A DNA stretch of 64,000 nt from Isoetes taiwanensis (GCA_021234155.1 JAJEKV010000040.1:12545072-12609071), one strand, 5' to 3'; positions 35,441 to 47,296 are shown, numbered from the stretch's first letter. A program made the numbers and translations. Notes: generated from the letters alone by a model not told the origin.

Positions 35441-37970
35441 TTGTTCTATATTATTTCTTTCTTTTTGTCACCCTTTCTTTTGGGTTGTTTATGACTGCAT
35501 GCTTTTTTGGCCACAAGTAGCATATAGAAGATGAAGGCATGAATTTGAGTAATTTGCATAGGGCTTTTTGGATTTCTATGATCAATCATGTAGTCTAGCG
35601 CATGGAAAATCTCAGGGCCTAATTAGTTGCATTCAACAATTGATTGAAAAAAGAAGGCATCTCCGCATCAATTAGAATGATAATCTAATTGAACATTTGT
35701 ATCAATTTTTTTATGGAGTTTCTGGGATTTTTTGGCTCGTGAGTCCTGATCAAATATGTTGGGGAAGTTCCAGGGCTCAATTCCAAGATTTGGTTGAGTT
35801 TGGATATAAGGGAATAGGAAGCCACAACTAGTGGTGTAGCTTGTCTTGTAGCCTTGGTGTTTTTCAAACACATGATCATATATTGAGGGTCTACCCATTC
35901 ATTCTTATTCTTATAATTCTATATATCCATTAAATTATTCTTAATACAAGAATTTAGCGCTGGTGGGGCCAGCGCCTTTTGTTATTGTTTTTTTTTTTAG
36001 ATTACGTACGATCATGTTTTTGGGAGTTTGTGACCACATGATTTCAAAGGAGCTCAATTTAGCTAGCTCAATTTAGCTAAGAGAGGCATGGATGGATACA
36101 TCTATGGATGTGAGTACATTTATAACTCTTTATTCCCTCTACAAACTCTATAATGTCTACCTACTCCACACGTCCATAATCAATGCTTGCCATTGCTGGG
36201 CACACGTTTCTAGTCAATGAATATGATGGAATAACATTCCAACGGTTTCAATTATGAATCGGTATTCATCGGGTAGTGCTAGTGCTTTAAGCATTGTTTA
36301 AGTGTTGACCAAACAATGCATTCGATATCTTAAAGTAATTCTTCAGTATGATAGCCCACGCGCAATCTCAATCATCTGACTCCATCTTCAGCTTTTCCTC
36401 TTGCCCATAGCAATTGAATTTATCCTGTCATATTTCACCCAGTTGCAGAGTTCCTGAATATCTAGCTTATTTTGCCCGATAACAACTATCAAATTGTAGC
36501 TTTCCTATTGCCCCTAGACCTTTAAATACTACAACCTTCTAATTTTTGTTCAACATGCCATATAGGTAATACGTCTAGATGCCTCACATCTATGTTATGC
36601 TCACATCTCCAAGCAATATAGGAAAGACAATTGCATCTGTATGCAGGGAAGATAAAATCACCCAGATTCATTTAATGGTTGGTCACACCATATTCTGCTT
36701 AACAATATCCAGGGAAGATTCAATCCCTACACGTATATAATGTAGATTATTCATAGGCCTGCAACTGCACCTATGTATCTCCAACAATGAAATGCATTCC
36801 ATTATTATAACATAATAAATTTAACACCCACTTCATTCTGTCGCGAATTGTCCTGTGCAAAGCAACAACCAGAAAAATATCTCACCCATCCGCCATGGCT
36901 AGGATGCCCCCCCTGCCAGCTTGCCTTGAAAACCCCGTGCCATGGCCATCCCGCCCTACCTTGCCACCGAGAATAGAAAACATAGCTGCCATACAAAGAA
37001 ACTAAAAAAACAAAAAAACCACAAGACATTAAAGAAAACCAAACTAGGTCATCTTTATACGGTTTTATAGCATATCATACTTGCCAAAACCATACAAAAT
37101 CATATGTAATAGCCTACTTGCATCGTAGCAGTTGAACTCATGTATCAAAGGCGTATCTGTCAATTTAATCTGAATCACATATCAAAGGCCTATCTGTCAA
37201 TTTAATCTGAATAATAATTCTAAGTTTAACCTACATTCCTATCGCCCATTAACATATATGCCACGTGGACTGGAGCTTTTTCCCCTTTCTGAAAATTGGA
37301 GGTCGGCTATGGGGTTACCTGGTGAAAGATATATACCTCGATAGACTAGAGGCATCTTTCAATAAATTAAAATATGTGCATGCAATTTGTTGCTTGCCGA
37401 ATGAGCTTGGCGTTCAAATAAGCAGTTGCTTCGACGGAAAAGAACAGTAAGACCAAGGTTTATTAACCGGTGCCTGGAAATTGATTCACAGAAATCTAAT
37501 CTGGCATATTTACTTGCCATCTTACCAGTTGCTCAGAGCTAAATGATCGATTCTTTCTCCTCTGCCATAAGCGAGTTGCAGACAGAAAGCAAGCGTCTCG
37601 ATCAAACAGAAAAACTTCTTCAACTTTTTCTAAGCTTTTGAAGCACAGAAGAAAGGGAAAAAAGGTCAGAAATTCGTAGCTAAACTACCTTCTGAGCAAA
37701 GGCGAAACATCCGAAAGCATCTGGCTATATGTACACAACGGATCAAACAGAAGAGGTTCTCAAAATCTGATGTGTGGAAGCAAGGGCGAAGCATGTGTTG
37801 AAGCTAGGGCGAAGCAGAGAGAACATCTGGCTTTTATGGACACAGCGTTTGGGGCTAGAAAAGGAGGAGCAAAATCAACGTAAAACTCTTGAGAAATTTC
37901 TTGGTTTTTTTCTTACAAACAATCCGTTCCTAGTATAATACGTCTGTTAAGCTACCCACGAAATTAGTAA
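35440..37970. other. gene-poor interval upstream of the P450 locus
   Basis: No supported gene on either strand. The short frames at 35668-35898, 36805-37029 and 37265-37450 carry no known motif. Between 37690 and 37860 GGCGAA-CAT-GAA..CATCTGGCT phrases recur, suggesting a small diverged duplication. Confidence 0.4.
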
Positions 37971-38012
37971 CTTAGACATTTATAGTTATATTGAATGTGA
38001 ACATAGTCTTTT

Positions 38013-38096
38013 ATAGTTATATTGGACATAGTCATAGTCCTGATATCACAATGGATAGTTATATTGGACATAGTCATAGTCCTGATATCACAATGG
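38013..38096 (+). repeat. perfect 42-bp tandem duplication in the P450 upstream region
   Basis: 38013-38054 and 38055-38096 are identical. A weaker partial copy (TATAGTTATATTGAA) precedes them near 37981. Identity of the two units implies a very recent event. It ends about 110 bp upstream of the likely TATA box, so it may change spacing or number of promoter elements. Confidence 0.9.
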
Positions 38097-38206
38097 AACA
38101 CGTCCTGTTAAAATTAAGTTCAAATATCGGCAACATGAGTAGAACATGCGAAATGCGTGCTCTTATTTCCTACCATTTGAAAGTCCCATTCCCACGGCAC
38201 ATAGCA

Positions 38207-38214
38207 TATAAATA
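38207..38214 (+). promoter_or_regulatory. TATA box of the intact P450 gene
   Basis: TATAAATA sits 91 bases ahead of the chosen ATG at 38305, leaving a plausible leader of some 60-65 nt. The alternative in-frame ATG at 38224 would lie only about ten bases after the box, before the expected transcription start, which favours 38305. Confidence 0.65.
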
Positions 38215-38304
38215 CGTTTGTTGATGCAATTGTATAGCCATCAAATATCTGCATCTGCATCCGCTCGACGCATATATTACACACAAAAGACATCTCTTAA
38301 TATC

Positions 38305-39907
38305 ATGGAGTGGCATTATGGTTTTGCACTTACTTTCATTCTTGCATGCATATATCTATTTGGTAAGAGGAGGCGTCATTCAAAGATGCCTCCATCTCCA
38401 AAGGGACTTCCGATTCTGGGCCACCTTCATTTACTTACTGCTTTGCCTCATCAAGCTCTAGCTCGCCTTGCCAAGGTGCATGGCCCGCTCATGTCTCTTA
38501 GGCTAGGAAATATCAATGCTGTTGTCGTATCTTCAAAAGAAATGGCGAGAGAGTTTCTCAAGACTCATGACCTTGCATTCGCTTCTAGGCCCAACACGGC
38601 AGCCGCTCGAATCATGGGCTTTGGCCCTCTAACCATGGGTTTTGTGGAATATGGAGAGCATTGGAGGCTGACAAGGAAGCTGTGCACTCTCGAACTTTTC
38701 ACCCAAAAGCGAATACAAGAAAGCCAACAACTAAGAAAGGAAGAAATTACTTGGGCTCTAAGTTCTATATTGGAAGAAAGCAATGTCGGAAGACCGGTAG
38801 ACTTGGGCGCAAGGCTATGTACATTATCCACCAATTTTGTGACTAGAATGGCCTTTGGAAAGAGGTTCCTTGGAGAGGGATGCGATGCTGCTCGTGCCAA
38901 TAGTTTCCAAGAGTTGATCCGTGAAGAGTTCTATTTATTCGGTGCCCAGAACTTGGGTGATTCATTTCCTGCACTTGCTTGGCTAGATGTTCAAGGCTAT
39001 AAACGAAGAATGGAAGCTAGCCACAAGAGCATGGACAATTTTTTGGAAGCAATAATTGACGACCATAAACATATTGCACCTAATAAGGATTCTACAAAGC
39101 CTTCCAACCTGCTTGAGATTCTCTTGTCTAAACAGGAGCTCAGCCATAAACATGTCAAAGCTGTCATTCTCGTAAGTTTTTCATTTAAAATCTATTTATA
39201 TGCCCTTTAACATTGATGTTTTACCATCAAAATATTTCTCACTCTATTGTTTGCAGGACATTCTAAGTGGGGGGAGCGACACGAGCCCTGTCACTGTGCA
39301 ATGGGCTTTATCCGAGCTCGTAAGGTCTCCCGAAATTATGGAGAAGCTGCAACAAGAGATAGATGGAGTGGTTGGTAAAGACCGAGTTGTAGTCGAGGAT
39401 GACATCCCCAGCCTAGTCTACTTACAAGCAGTGGTCAAAGAAACATTTCGGTTGCATCCTCCGGGACCACTGTTGATTCCTCACGAGTCCACGCAAGATT
39501 GCAAGGTGGCAGGATTTGAGATACCAAAGGGCACTCACTTGATCGTCAATGCATATGCCATTGGAAGAGATCCTAACGTGTGGGAAGATGCAACTGAATT
39601 CAAACCTGAACGTTTTATAAATGACCCCAGAGACGTGAAGGGTCGAGATTTTGAACTTATTCCATTTGGTTCTGGAAGGCGAATGTGCCCAGCTATGCCA
39701 TTAGGGTTGCTAATGGTGCAGATTTTCCTTGCACGGTTTGTTCAAAGCTTCAATTGGGCTTTGCCTGGAGGCCAAAAACTGCAGACCTTGGATATGGATG
39801 AAACTTTTGGGCTAAACGCATTTCGCGCGAGTCCATTAGTGCTCGTCCCCACTCCTCGTTTGTCTCCAGAATTGATCACCAATTCAATTGCACATGCACA
39901 TAGTTAG
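38305..39907 (+). CDS. cytochrome P450 (CYP71-clan type), intact copy
   Basis: Exon 1 38305-39171 and exon 2 39257-39907 join in phase 0 to give 505 residues, normal for a plant microsomal P450. Visible landmarks: an N-terminal membrane anchor (FALTFILACIYLFG), a proline hinge PPSPKGLPILGH, the I-helix oxygen-binding motif GGSDTS (294-299), ExxR as KETFR (Glu351, Arg354), PERF (406-409) and the heme loop FGSGRRMCPAMPLG with Cys433. The single intron just before the I-helix motif is the conserved A-type P450 position. One oddity is Ala at the usual Gly two residues after the heme Cys. It would act at the ER membrane with a P450 reductase on an unknown, probably specialised, substrate; subfamily assignment needs comparison. 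A near-identical damaged copy lies 5 kb downstream. Confidence 0.95.
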
Positions 39908-40874
39908 AAAAGGAACAGTAACGAATAAGGTCTATATATAGATCTTACTCATGTTATAAGACAATGCCGAATGTAAATTGAACCCCGTACTATCAGTTAT
40001 AGATGCTATTATTGGATGATGCTCTCATGAATTACAAGTGCATAAGGTTTTTAATCTAATCTCAAAATGTTGTTGAGACCCTAAAAGTTGTTTTACATAG
40101 ACTCCGTCAATACTATCCTCAGATAATATTTGAGACAGTAAATAGGAACTTATTTTGATATTGGATGTGCAAAGAGTTAAACAAGCTCAAATGGCTTCCC
40201 AACTGTCCTCAGAAAACATGTTCTATACAACATATTGTAATTCCTTTGTCAGTGCCATTGGGGTTCCTTTGGTGGAGATTAACCATGAGTCTCATCTTAT
40301 ATGTGCAGAGAATTTAGCAACACACTCCATTGCTGGTCATTATACTAGTGGTTTTTTTGTAATAAAGGATATGGTTTATATACAGATATTATGAATTACA
40401 AATGCATAAAGTTTCTAAACTAGATCGTCATTCAGGCTTTAAAGTTGTCTTACATAGGCTCCATCAAAGTGTTGCTGACTGTGAGCTCATAATAAAGAGT
40501 TCCACTAGAGATGTGGCATAAGAGTCACTAGCCATATCTTCCTCCTAAATGTGTCATGCTTCTACCATTAACTATGTGGAGATGTCACTCTTACATGTGA
40601 ATGAGAATCACATGTATTGCATAACGTGGCAGATGTTCTCGTGTAAAGTAGCGGTTACACTGAGAATACACTTTTGGTTTTGCTCGAAATCCAAAGTGTA
40701 TTCTGGAATACACTTTTGCTGTACAAGTTTTTGAGACTCAACACTGATCTTGCAATTTTCCAGGTTTTCCGGGTTTTCGGCATTTTCAATGACCTTGCAT
40801 GCAGATTTTTTTGTTTCAATTCATTTGAATGACCTTGCGATTTTATCTGTTTTTTCATGTCGGGGATACAGGAA
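39908..40874 (+). repeat. 3' flank of P450 copy 1, shared with copy 2
   Basis: This flank matches 44572-45702 closely, apart from short insertions in the second copy, so the duplication unit extends about 970 bp beyond the stop codon and ends at GGGATACAGG. It contains a palindromic unit at about 40693-40717 (GTGTATTCTGGAATACAC). The open frames inside it are conserved only because the DNA is duplicated; no domain supports a second gene. Confidence 0.8.
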
Positions 40875-40879
40875 GACTT

Positions 40880-42870
40880 TTGTTTAAAAGGAGCCACCAA
40901 AAGATAATGATTTTATTAGCACATTGCAGCCTCCAACCCCTTTAACAGCCCGAACTGCTATCTCCTGAGTGCATCCCTATTGAGACCCAATTTTGAGTAT
41001 CAAGTCCTCCAGAATCAGGGAATAGATCTTTGATACCTTATAGTCTCCATTACCACATTTCCAGTTCTTACCATTTTATAAACGTTCCTATTAGTACCTG
41101 AGTCTGGCAGAGGAGGGGATATATCCTCCCACGCCTTCCATTGTCCCTCCACTTTCAGGTTCCCCACTGTGTGTAAATTTATATTTAGCCACTCTTTGTA
41201 TTTTAGAGGTTTTTGTATTCTTCAACAAGATCCCGGTGCCAAAAGAAACAGAAATCATTTGATACCCGATTGAGAGGAACAACTGCAAAGCAGACTGAAG
41301 CTTGATTCCATGCTTGGAAAATTCTTCTCATTATTTTTGAGGTTCCAGGCCCAGATTTGACTTGGTAGAAGACCGAGTCAGGCAATTGGTGAGGGAAGGA
41401 CGGAGCTTCTACAATGGTGGAGCTCTTCAACTAGTACCTAGTGAGTTGTAATGCAGGGACATATTTTCTGAAAACATGGCTCTCCAGACCAGCTTTGCAG
41501 CTAGGGTCTGAGCCTGCATCCCATGCCCCCTTCCTTCTTTGGGGTAGTTAGATCCGCCCATGGTACCATTCTAGAACCCTGCATATGATACCTCCAATTT
41601 TCTATAGGAGTCCTTGTCACTAATGATGGCAGAAGAAAAAAAACATCTGTACTAGCTATGATTGAGTTAACAATCTCGATTCTTCCAGCCAATGAAAAAG
41701 ATTTAGGATCCATTGGGATCTTTTTCTTCATCCTATTTATGATTGGTTCCCATAACCCATGAGTGGCATGCCCAAGAGTCTTGTAGCAGAATTGTGGCCA
41801 AGGATCTTGATTCCACAGAGTTCCTGGAGATCAATTTCAAGGATGATATTACTTTTGTCCTTATTGAGAGAAATTCCAGAGGCCATCCCAAACTGTTCAA
41901 GCATGGCCAAGAAATTTGACAGAATGTCTCCATGATCTCTTGGGAAGATAAACGTATCATTCGCGTATTGCATAATTGAGAATTCCCCAAGCTGATATGG
42001 TAGTTGCAAACTATGGATTTTGTTCTGATGGAGCAATGCCAAGGTGGCCTTGATCACAAGTTCAGCCACAACTAGAAATAGGTAGGGAGCCAGGGGGCAT
42101 CTCTGCCTAACCCCCCTCTTACATTAAAAAAAGGACTTGGGGCACCATTAACCAAAATCCAGTCTCATTGAACCCCTGCACCTTATCTATGACTGCTTGA
42201 GAAAAACCAAGATGAGCCAGGTCTTGTGCAGGAAATCCCAATGTATAGTGTCATAAGGTCTTTTGAAGTCTAATTTTAACAGCATACAGCCCTGTTGGAA
42301 ATTCTGTTCCAATGTAGCCCCTCGTATGGCCCTATAAAATTATCTAAAATATTTTGAGAAGGAAAGCTGATTGTACTGGGTTTATCAATTTTTGCAAGTG
42401 CTTTTTAAACCTGTTAGCCATGATTTTAGCCAGAATTTTGTAGGAGGTATTTGTTAGGGAAATTGTCTCCAGTCTTGGAATAGAGCAAGGGAGTCCGCTT
42501 TGGGTATTAGAACAATCAAACCAGCATTGATAGCTGGGTGTAACCTGGATGCATTTTAAGCCCTCTGAATAAAAACCATCATGTCCTTTCCTATCACTTC
42601 CCAAAAAGAACTGTAAAATTCTGGCTGAAGGCCATCAAGCCCAAGGCTTTTTCCACTAGCCATTCCCTGAATAACTGAGAGAATATTAGGATCCTCAAGT
42701 GCAGTTAGAAGACTCTTATTATCAATTGGATTGGCAGGAGGGCCAACCAAGTCAAAAAATTGTTGAGAACCCTCCCCTCCTGCAAACAAGCTCTGATTTT
42801 TCTCATGGAAGAATTTCTGAATTGCAGTTTGGTCATTTACTTCTCTCATTAAATCATCTTTGACCGAAAG
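40880..42870 (-). mobile_element. decayed L1-type LINE ORF2 between the P450 copies
   Basis: The minus strand reads, in order: MREVNDQTAIQKFFHEKN (pre-RT, about 42849), MASGKSLGLDGLQPEFY (42660-42610), ISLTNTSYKILAKIMANRF (near 42450), FSIMQYANDTFIF at 41975-41940 (catalytic YADD changed to YAND), and LNKDKSNIILEI (near 41850), followed by a C-terminal part to about 41100. AATAAA on the minus strand near 40912 may be its poly(A) signal. Stops and shifts break the frame, and the catalytic Asp is lost. The endonuclease is missing, so it is 5'-truncated. It separates the two P450 copies. Confidence 0.85.
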
Positions 42871-43278
42871 GATCCCATTATTCAGTAGTCGCCCACTTTA
42901 TTGGCTCCCGAAATTGACTCGTCAGGCCAACCGGGTTCTCCCAAGCGAACCCCATGCATTCGCCCAGGCGAACACAAAAAATGACGTGGCAAACTGGACG
43001 GGGGCCGTCAAGCCTGCGTGGCGCCTCCTATCGGGTTCACCCAGGCGAATCCTGAACCCCGGTCAGTTTGTGGAGGTGCCATCTGCCCTTCCATGTTCAT
43101 TCAGTAAGCCTGCCTTCCTAAGTATTTTGATGTAAATCGCCCTTGTGGGGTTGTTATTGGGGCTGCCTTTTGCTCTAGTCATGGCCTTTCTTTGGGATGC
43201 ACAAAATTCACAAGAATCACAGAAACACAGATCCGTGGCTTCAAAAATCAGGGGAGAAGTGCTGTAACCAGGGGAGAA
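42871..43278. other. unclassified spacer at the 5' border of P450 copy 2
   Basis: GC-richer than its surroundings, with CCCA[A/G]GCGAA words at about 42940, 42965 and 43040, two of them after CGGGTTC. It does not match the region upstream of P450 copy 1, so the duplication begins inside the P450 coding sequence. Probably unclassified transposon DNA that took part in the rearrangement. Confidence 0.4.
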
Positions 43279-44571
43279 GGGCTTTGGCCCTCTAACCATG
43301 GGTTTTGTGGAATATGGAGAGCATTGGAGGCTGACAAGGAAGTTGTGCACTCTCGAACTTTTCACCCAAAAGCGGATACAAGAAAGCCAACAACTAAGAA
43401 AGGAAGAAATTACTTGGGCTCTAAGTTCTATATTGGAAGAAAGCAATGTCGGAAGACCGGTAGACTTGGGCGCAAGGCTATGTACATTATCCACCAATTT
43501 TGTGACTAGAATGGCCTTTGGAAAGAGGTTCCTTGGAGAGGGATGCGATGCTGCTCGTGCCAATAGTTTCCAAGAGTTGATCCGTGAAGAGTTCTATTTA
43601 TTCGGTGCCCAGAACTTGGGTGATTCATTTCCTGCACTTGCTTGGCTAGATGTTCAAGGCTATAAACGAAGAATGGAAGCTAGCCACAAGAGCATGGACA
43701 ATTTTTTGGAAGCAATAATTGACGACCATAAACATATTGCACCTAATAAGGATTCTACGAAGCCTTCCAACCTGCTTGAGATTCTCTTGTCTAAACAGGA
43801 GCTCAGCCATAAACATGTCAAAGCTGTCATTCTCGTAAGTTTTTCATTCAAAATCTATTTATATGCCCTTAATCATTGATATTTTACCATCAAAAGGTTT
43901 CTCACTCTATTGTTTGCAGGACATTCTAAGTGGGGGGGAGTGACACGAGCCCTGTCACTATGCAATGGGCTTTATCCGAGCTCGTAAGGTCTCCCAAAAT
44001 TATGGAGAAGCTGCAACAAGAGATAGATGGAGTGGTTGGTAAAGACCGAATTGTAGTCGAGGATGACATCCCGAGCCTAGTCTACTTACAAGCAGTGGTC
44101 AAAGAAACATTTCGGTTGCATCCTCCAGGACCACTGTTGATTCCTCACGAGTCCACGCAAGATTGCAAGGTGGCAGGATTTGAGATACCAAAGGGCACTC
44201 GCTTGATCATCAATGCATATGCCATTGGAAGAGATCCTAACGTGTGGGAAGATGCAACTGAATTCAAACCTGAACGTTTTATAAATGACCCCAGAGACGT
44301 GAAGGGTCGAGATTTTGAACTTATTCCATTTGGTTCTGGAAGGCGAATGTGCCCAGCTATGCCATTAGGGTTGCTAGTGGTGCAGATTTTCCTTGCACGG
44401 TTTGTTCAAAACTTTAATTGGGCTTTGCCTGGAGACCAAAAACCGCAGACCTTGGATATGGATGAAACTTTTGGGCTAAACGCATTTCGTGCGAGTCCAT
44501 TAGTGCTCGTCCCCACTCCTCGTTTGTCTCCAGAATTGATTACCAATTCAATTGCACATGCACATAGTTAG
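43279..44571 (+). pseudogene. cytochrome P450, 5'-truncated and frameshifted copy
   Basis: Nearly identical to the intact P450 at 38617-39907, including the intron (43835-43919). It starts abruptly at the equivalent of codon 105, so the membrane anchor, proline hinge and start codon are missing. At the beginning of the second exon the run of six G in copy 1 is seven G here (43932-43938), shifting the frame into an immediate TGA within the I-helix motif. Downstream, ExxR, PERF and the heme loop are still readable in the shifted frame. High identity in both exon and intron argues for a recent DNA-level duplication, not a retrocopy. No product of normal function is expected. Confidence 0.93.
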
Positions 44572-45702
44572 AAAAGGAAGAGTAAAGAATAAGGTCTATA
44601 TATAGATCTTATTCATGTTATAAGACAATGTCCAATGTAAATTGAACCCCGTACTATCAGTTATAGATGCTATTATTGGATGATGCTCATGAATTACAAG
44701 TGCATAAGGTCTTTAATCTAATCTCAAAAAGTCGTTGAGACCCTAAAAGTTGTTTTACATAGACTCCGTCAATACTATCCTCAGATAATATTTGAGCCAG
44801 TAAATAGGAACTTATTTTGATATTGGATGTGCTAAGAGTTAAACAAGCTCAAATGGCTTCCCAACTGTCCTCAGAAAACATGTTCTATACAACATATTGT
44901 AATTCCTTTGTTAGTGCCATCGGGGTTCCTTTGATGGAGATTAACCATGAGTCTCATCTTATATGTGCAGAGAATTTAGCAACACACTCCGTTACTGGTC
45001 ATTATACTAGTGGTTTTTTTGGAATAAAGGATATGGTTTATATACAGATCTTACTCATAAGACAACATCAAATGTAAATAGAACCCTACAATGAGAAATT
45101 ATCTATTACATATGCTATTATTGGATAATTTTCATGAATTACAAATGCATAACGTTTCTAAACTAGATCCTAAAAAGTCATTCAGGCTTTACCGTTGTCT
45201 TACATAGGCTCCATCAAGGTGTTGCTGAGTGTGAGCTCATAATAAAGAGTTCCACTAGTAACCTAGATACCATGTACTACAAAGCAGCAAAAAAACCAAT
45301 CCATAAAGTTCTAAAAAGAAATGCCAATATTTCACATGGACGTGGCATAAGGATTACTAGCCGTATCTTCCTTTTAAATGCGTCATGCTTCTACCATTAA
45401 CTATGTGGAGATGTCACTCTCACATGTGAATGAGAATCACATGTATTGCATAACGTGACAGATGTTCCATGTAAAGTAGCGGTTACACTAAGAATACACT
45501 TTTGGTTTTACTCGAATTCCAAAGTGTATTCCGGAACACACTTTTACTGTACAAGTTTTTGAGATTCAACACTGGTCTTGCAATTTTCCAGGTTTTTCGA
45601 GGTTTCGGCATTTCCAATGACCTTGCAGTTTTTTTTGTTTCAATTGATTTGAATGACCTTGCGATTTTATCTGTTTTTTTATGTGGGGATACAGGAACAT
45701 AG
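44572..45702 (+). repeat. 3' flank of P450 copy 2, duplicated sequence with internal repeat
   Basis: This corresponds to 39908-40874 but carries extra stretches at about 45045-45115 and 45255-45345. Inside it, the block TATATA-AGATCTTA-TCAT..AAGACAA...TATTATTGGAT beginning near 44597 recurs near 45040, showing an older internal duplication that the first P450 flank has partly lost. Confidence 0.75.
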
Positions 45703-46639
45703 TTCTAAATAATGAAGGGATTAGCGAAAGGAAAAAACAAACCAACAACAATTAGATTTTTTGGCATTTTCAATTTATTTTAATGACCTTTCAAATTTTT
45801 TTTATTTGTTTTGTGTATAGGGTCATGGTTATAAATAATAATGGGATTTTGATTTTTTTTTTGTTTTTTAGACCAGGGATACTGGATCTTGGTTCCAAAT
45901 CATAAGAGGAAAATGTATTCCAGAATACACTTTATATTCCAGAATACATTTTTTTTTCCAGAAAGACAGAGACGTGTTTTTTTGGCCCTTTTTGCTCCGG
46001 CGATCTTTTTCTATGGACCTCGTGCCACCATTTTAGTTTCAGATTGGATAAGGCTATGGCATTGGCTGGCTAAGCGTCTTTCAAAATTATCTTTTTCATT
46101 AGGTTTAGTTGTAGCTCTTATTGTAGGTCGGATGCCAGAATCGGATGCTCTTATTGTAGGTCATTTGTTTCTTGTGTGGGCATACAAGATAATTAGGGAT
46201 ACTGGGTCATGGTTCTAAAACAAAGAGGGAAATGTATTCTGGAATACACTTTGTATTCCAGAATAAGATTTTAGTTTCAACGGGAGGGGAGGCGATTTTT
46301 TTTTTCTGCATCCTCTTTTTCGATCCGGTGGTCTACTGGCATGGTGATCAACTTCGGCTCTGGTATTGATTTGAAACCCAGGTTGTATAGATTGTTTATA
46401 GTTTTACCTAGTTAGATTTTATTTTGCTTGTTCAGTTATTGCTCCTTCCCTTTTATTTCGCTCTACTGTCAGTTTTGCCTATCGGAACCATGCCTAAGCC
46501 TATCGAACCTTATGTTGTGTGTGCCTATGCCTATCGAAACATGTGCCTGATGCCTATCGAAATTGCCTACAACGACCACATGCATACTAGATCGCGCACG
46601 CATCGCCATGCTAGATCGCGCCCGCCACAACCATGGAAT

Positions 46640-47275
46640 ATCTCATATGCACTTTTGATATCGCTTTGCTGCGACCATGCATCTTTGGAAGAGCTGAAAC
46701 AAGATGGAAGCACATTTTCAAGTGTTTTAAGGGCATGTGCAACTGCAGAAGACATGAAGGAGGCAATTATTAAGACTCAACATTTGTCTGATATTGTTGT
46801 ACGAAGCATTCTGGTTGATGTTTATGCTAAGTGTCAAAGCCTGGAGGAGGCACAAATAGTTCTTGATTGATCATCAAATCAAAATTTAGTCTTATGGGGT
46901 ACAATGATTTATGGATATACCCAGCCTGAAGTTGGTCTTCTTGCATTGAAATGTTTTAATATAATGCAGAAGATGAACATAAAAGCAGACAAAGTTACAT
47001 GTTCAAGCATTCTGAAAGCATGTGGACATGCAGGTGCCACAAAATATAGAAAGATTACCTATGGGTTGATAGTTGAGAAAGGAAATGTGACAGATGTTGT
47101 GGTTGGAACTGCCCTTATGGATATGTATGCAAAATGTGGCTGCATGAACGGGGCTTGCAAAGTATTCAATGGATTATCGAACCGAGATTGTGTGGTATGG
47201 GATGCTATGCTTGCTGGATATGCTAATAATGGATATGCAACTCTAGGTGAACAATATTTTAACAATATATGGTAA
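46640..47275 (+). pseudogene. PLS-class PPR protein fragment with in-frame stop
   Basis: PPR motifs are readable: DGSTFSSVLRACATAEDMKE, then a stretch ending VDVYAKCQSLEEAQIVLD, a TGA at 46868-46870, then NLVLWGTMIYGYTQPEVGLL, KADKVTCSSILKACGHAG, VVVGTALMDMYAKCGCMNGA and RDCVVWDAMLAGYANNGY. The MYAKCG and VVW..M..GY signatures are those of plant PLS-type PPR proteins of organelle RNA editing or processing. About five motifs remain, in one frame apart from the stop. The start, the usual 10-20 motifs and any E/DYW domain are missing, and a microsatellite follows at once. It is a gene fragment. Confidence 0.85.
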
Positions 47276-47296
47276 TTTGTGGTTAAAAGTCATTTT

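Larger units (their letters stand above)
40693..46266. repeat. recurring palindrome GTATTC[C/T][A/G]GAATAC
   Basis: A 14-base palindromic core with AAAGT/ACTTT arms recurs near 40693-40717, 45521-45545, 45910-45933, 45934-45955 and 46230-46266. Half units (AGAATACACTTTTGG) precede the first two. The units after 45700 are accompanied by GGGATACTGGGTCATGGTTC-like text, also repeated. The pattern resembles ends of a foldback or MITE-type element scattered through the P450 3' region. Confidence 0.65.

Noticed and set aside
38218-38304. Upstream in-frame extension of the P450 starting near 38218-38224
   Set aside because: It would begin about ten bases after the TATA box and add a polar leader before the normal membrane anchor; the ATG at 38305 fits better.
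38565-38900. Antisense frames over the P450 exons (also 43063-43563)
   Set aside because: Mirror images of conserved P450 codons with no independent support.
40155-40394. A conserved small gene after each P450 copy (also 44817-45077)
   Set aside because: The similarity is explained by duplication of the flank; the frame has no domain and its end differs between copies.
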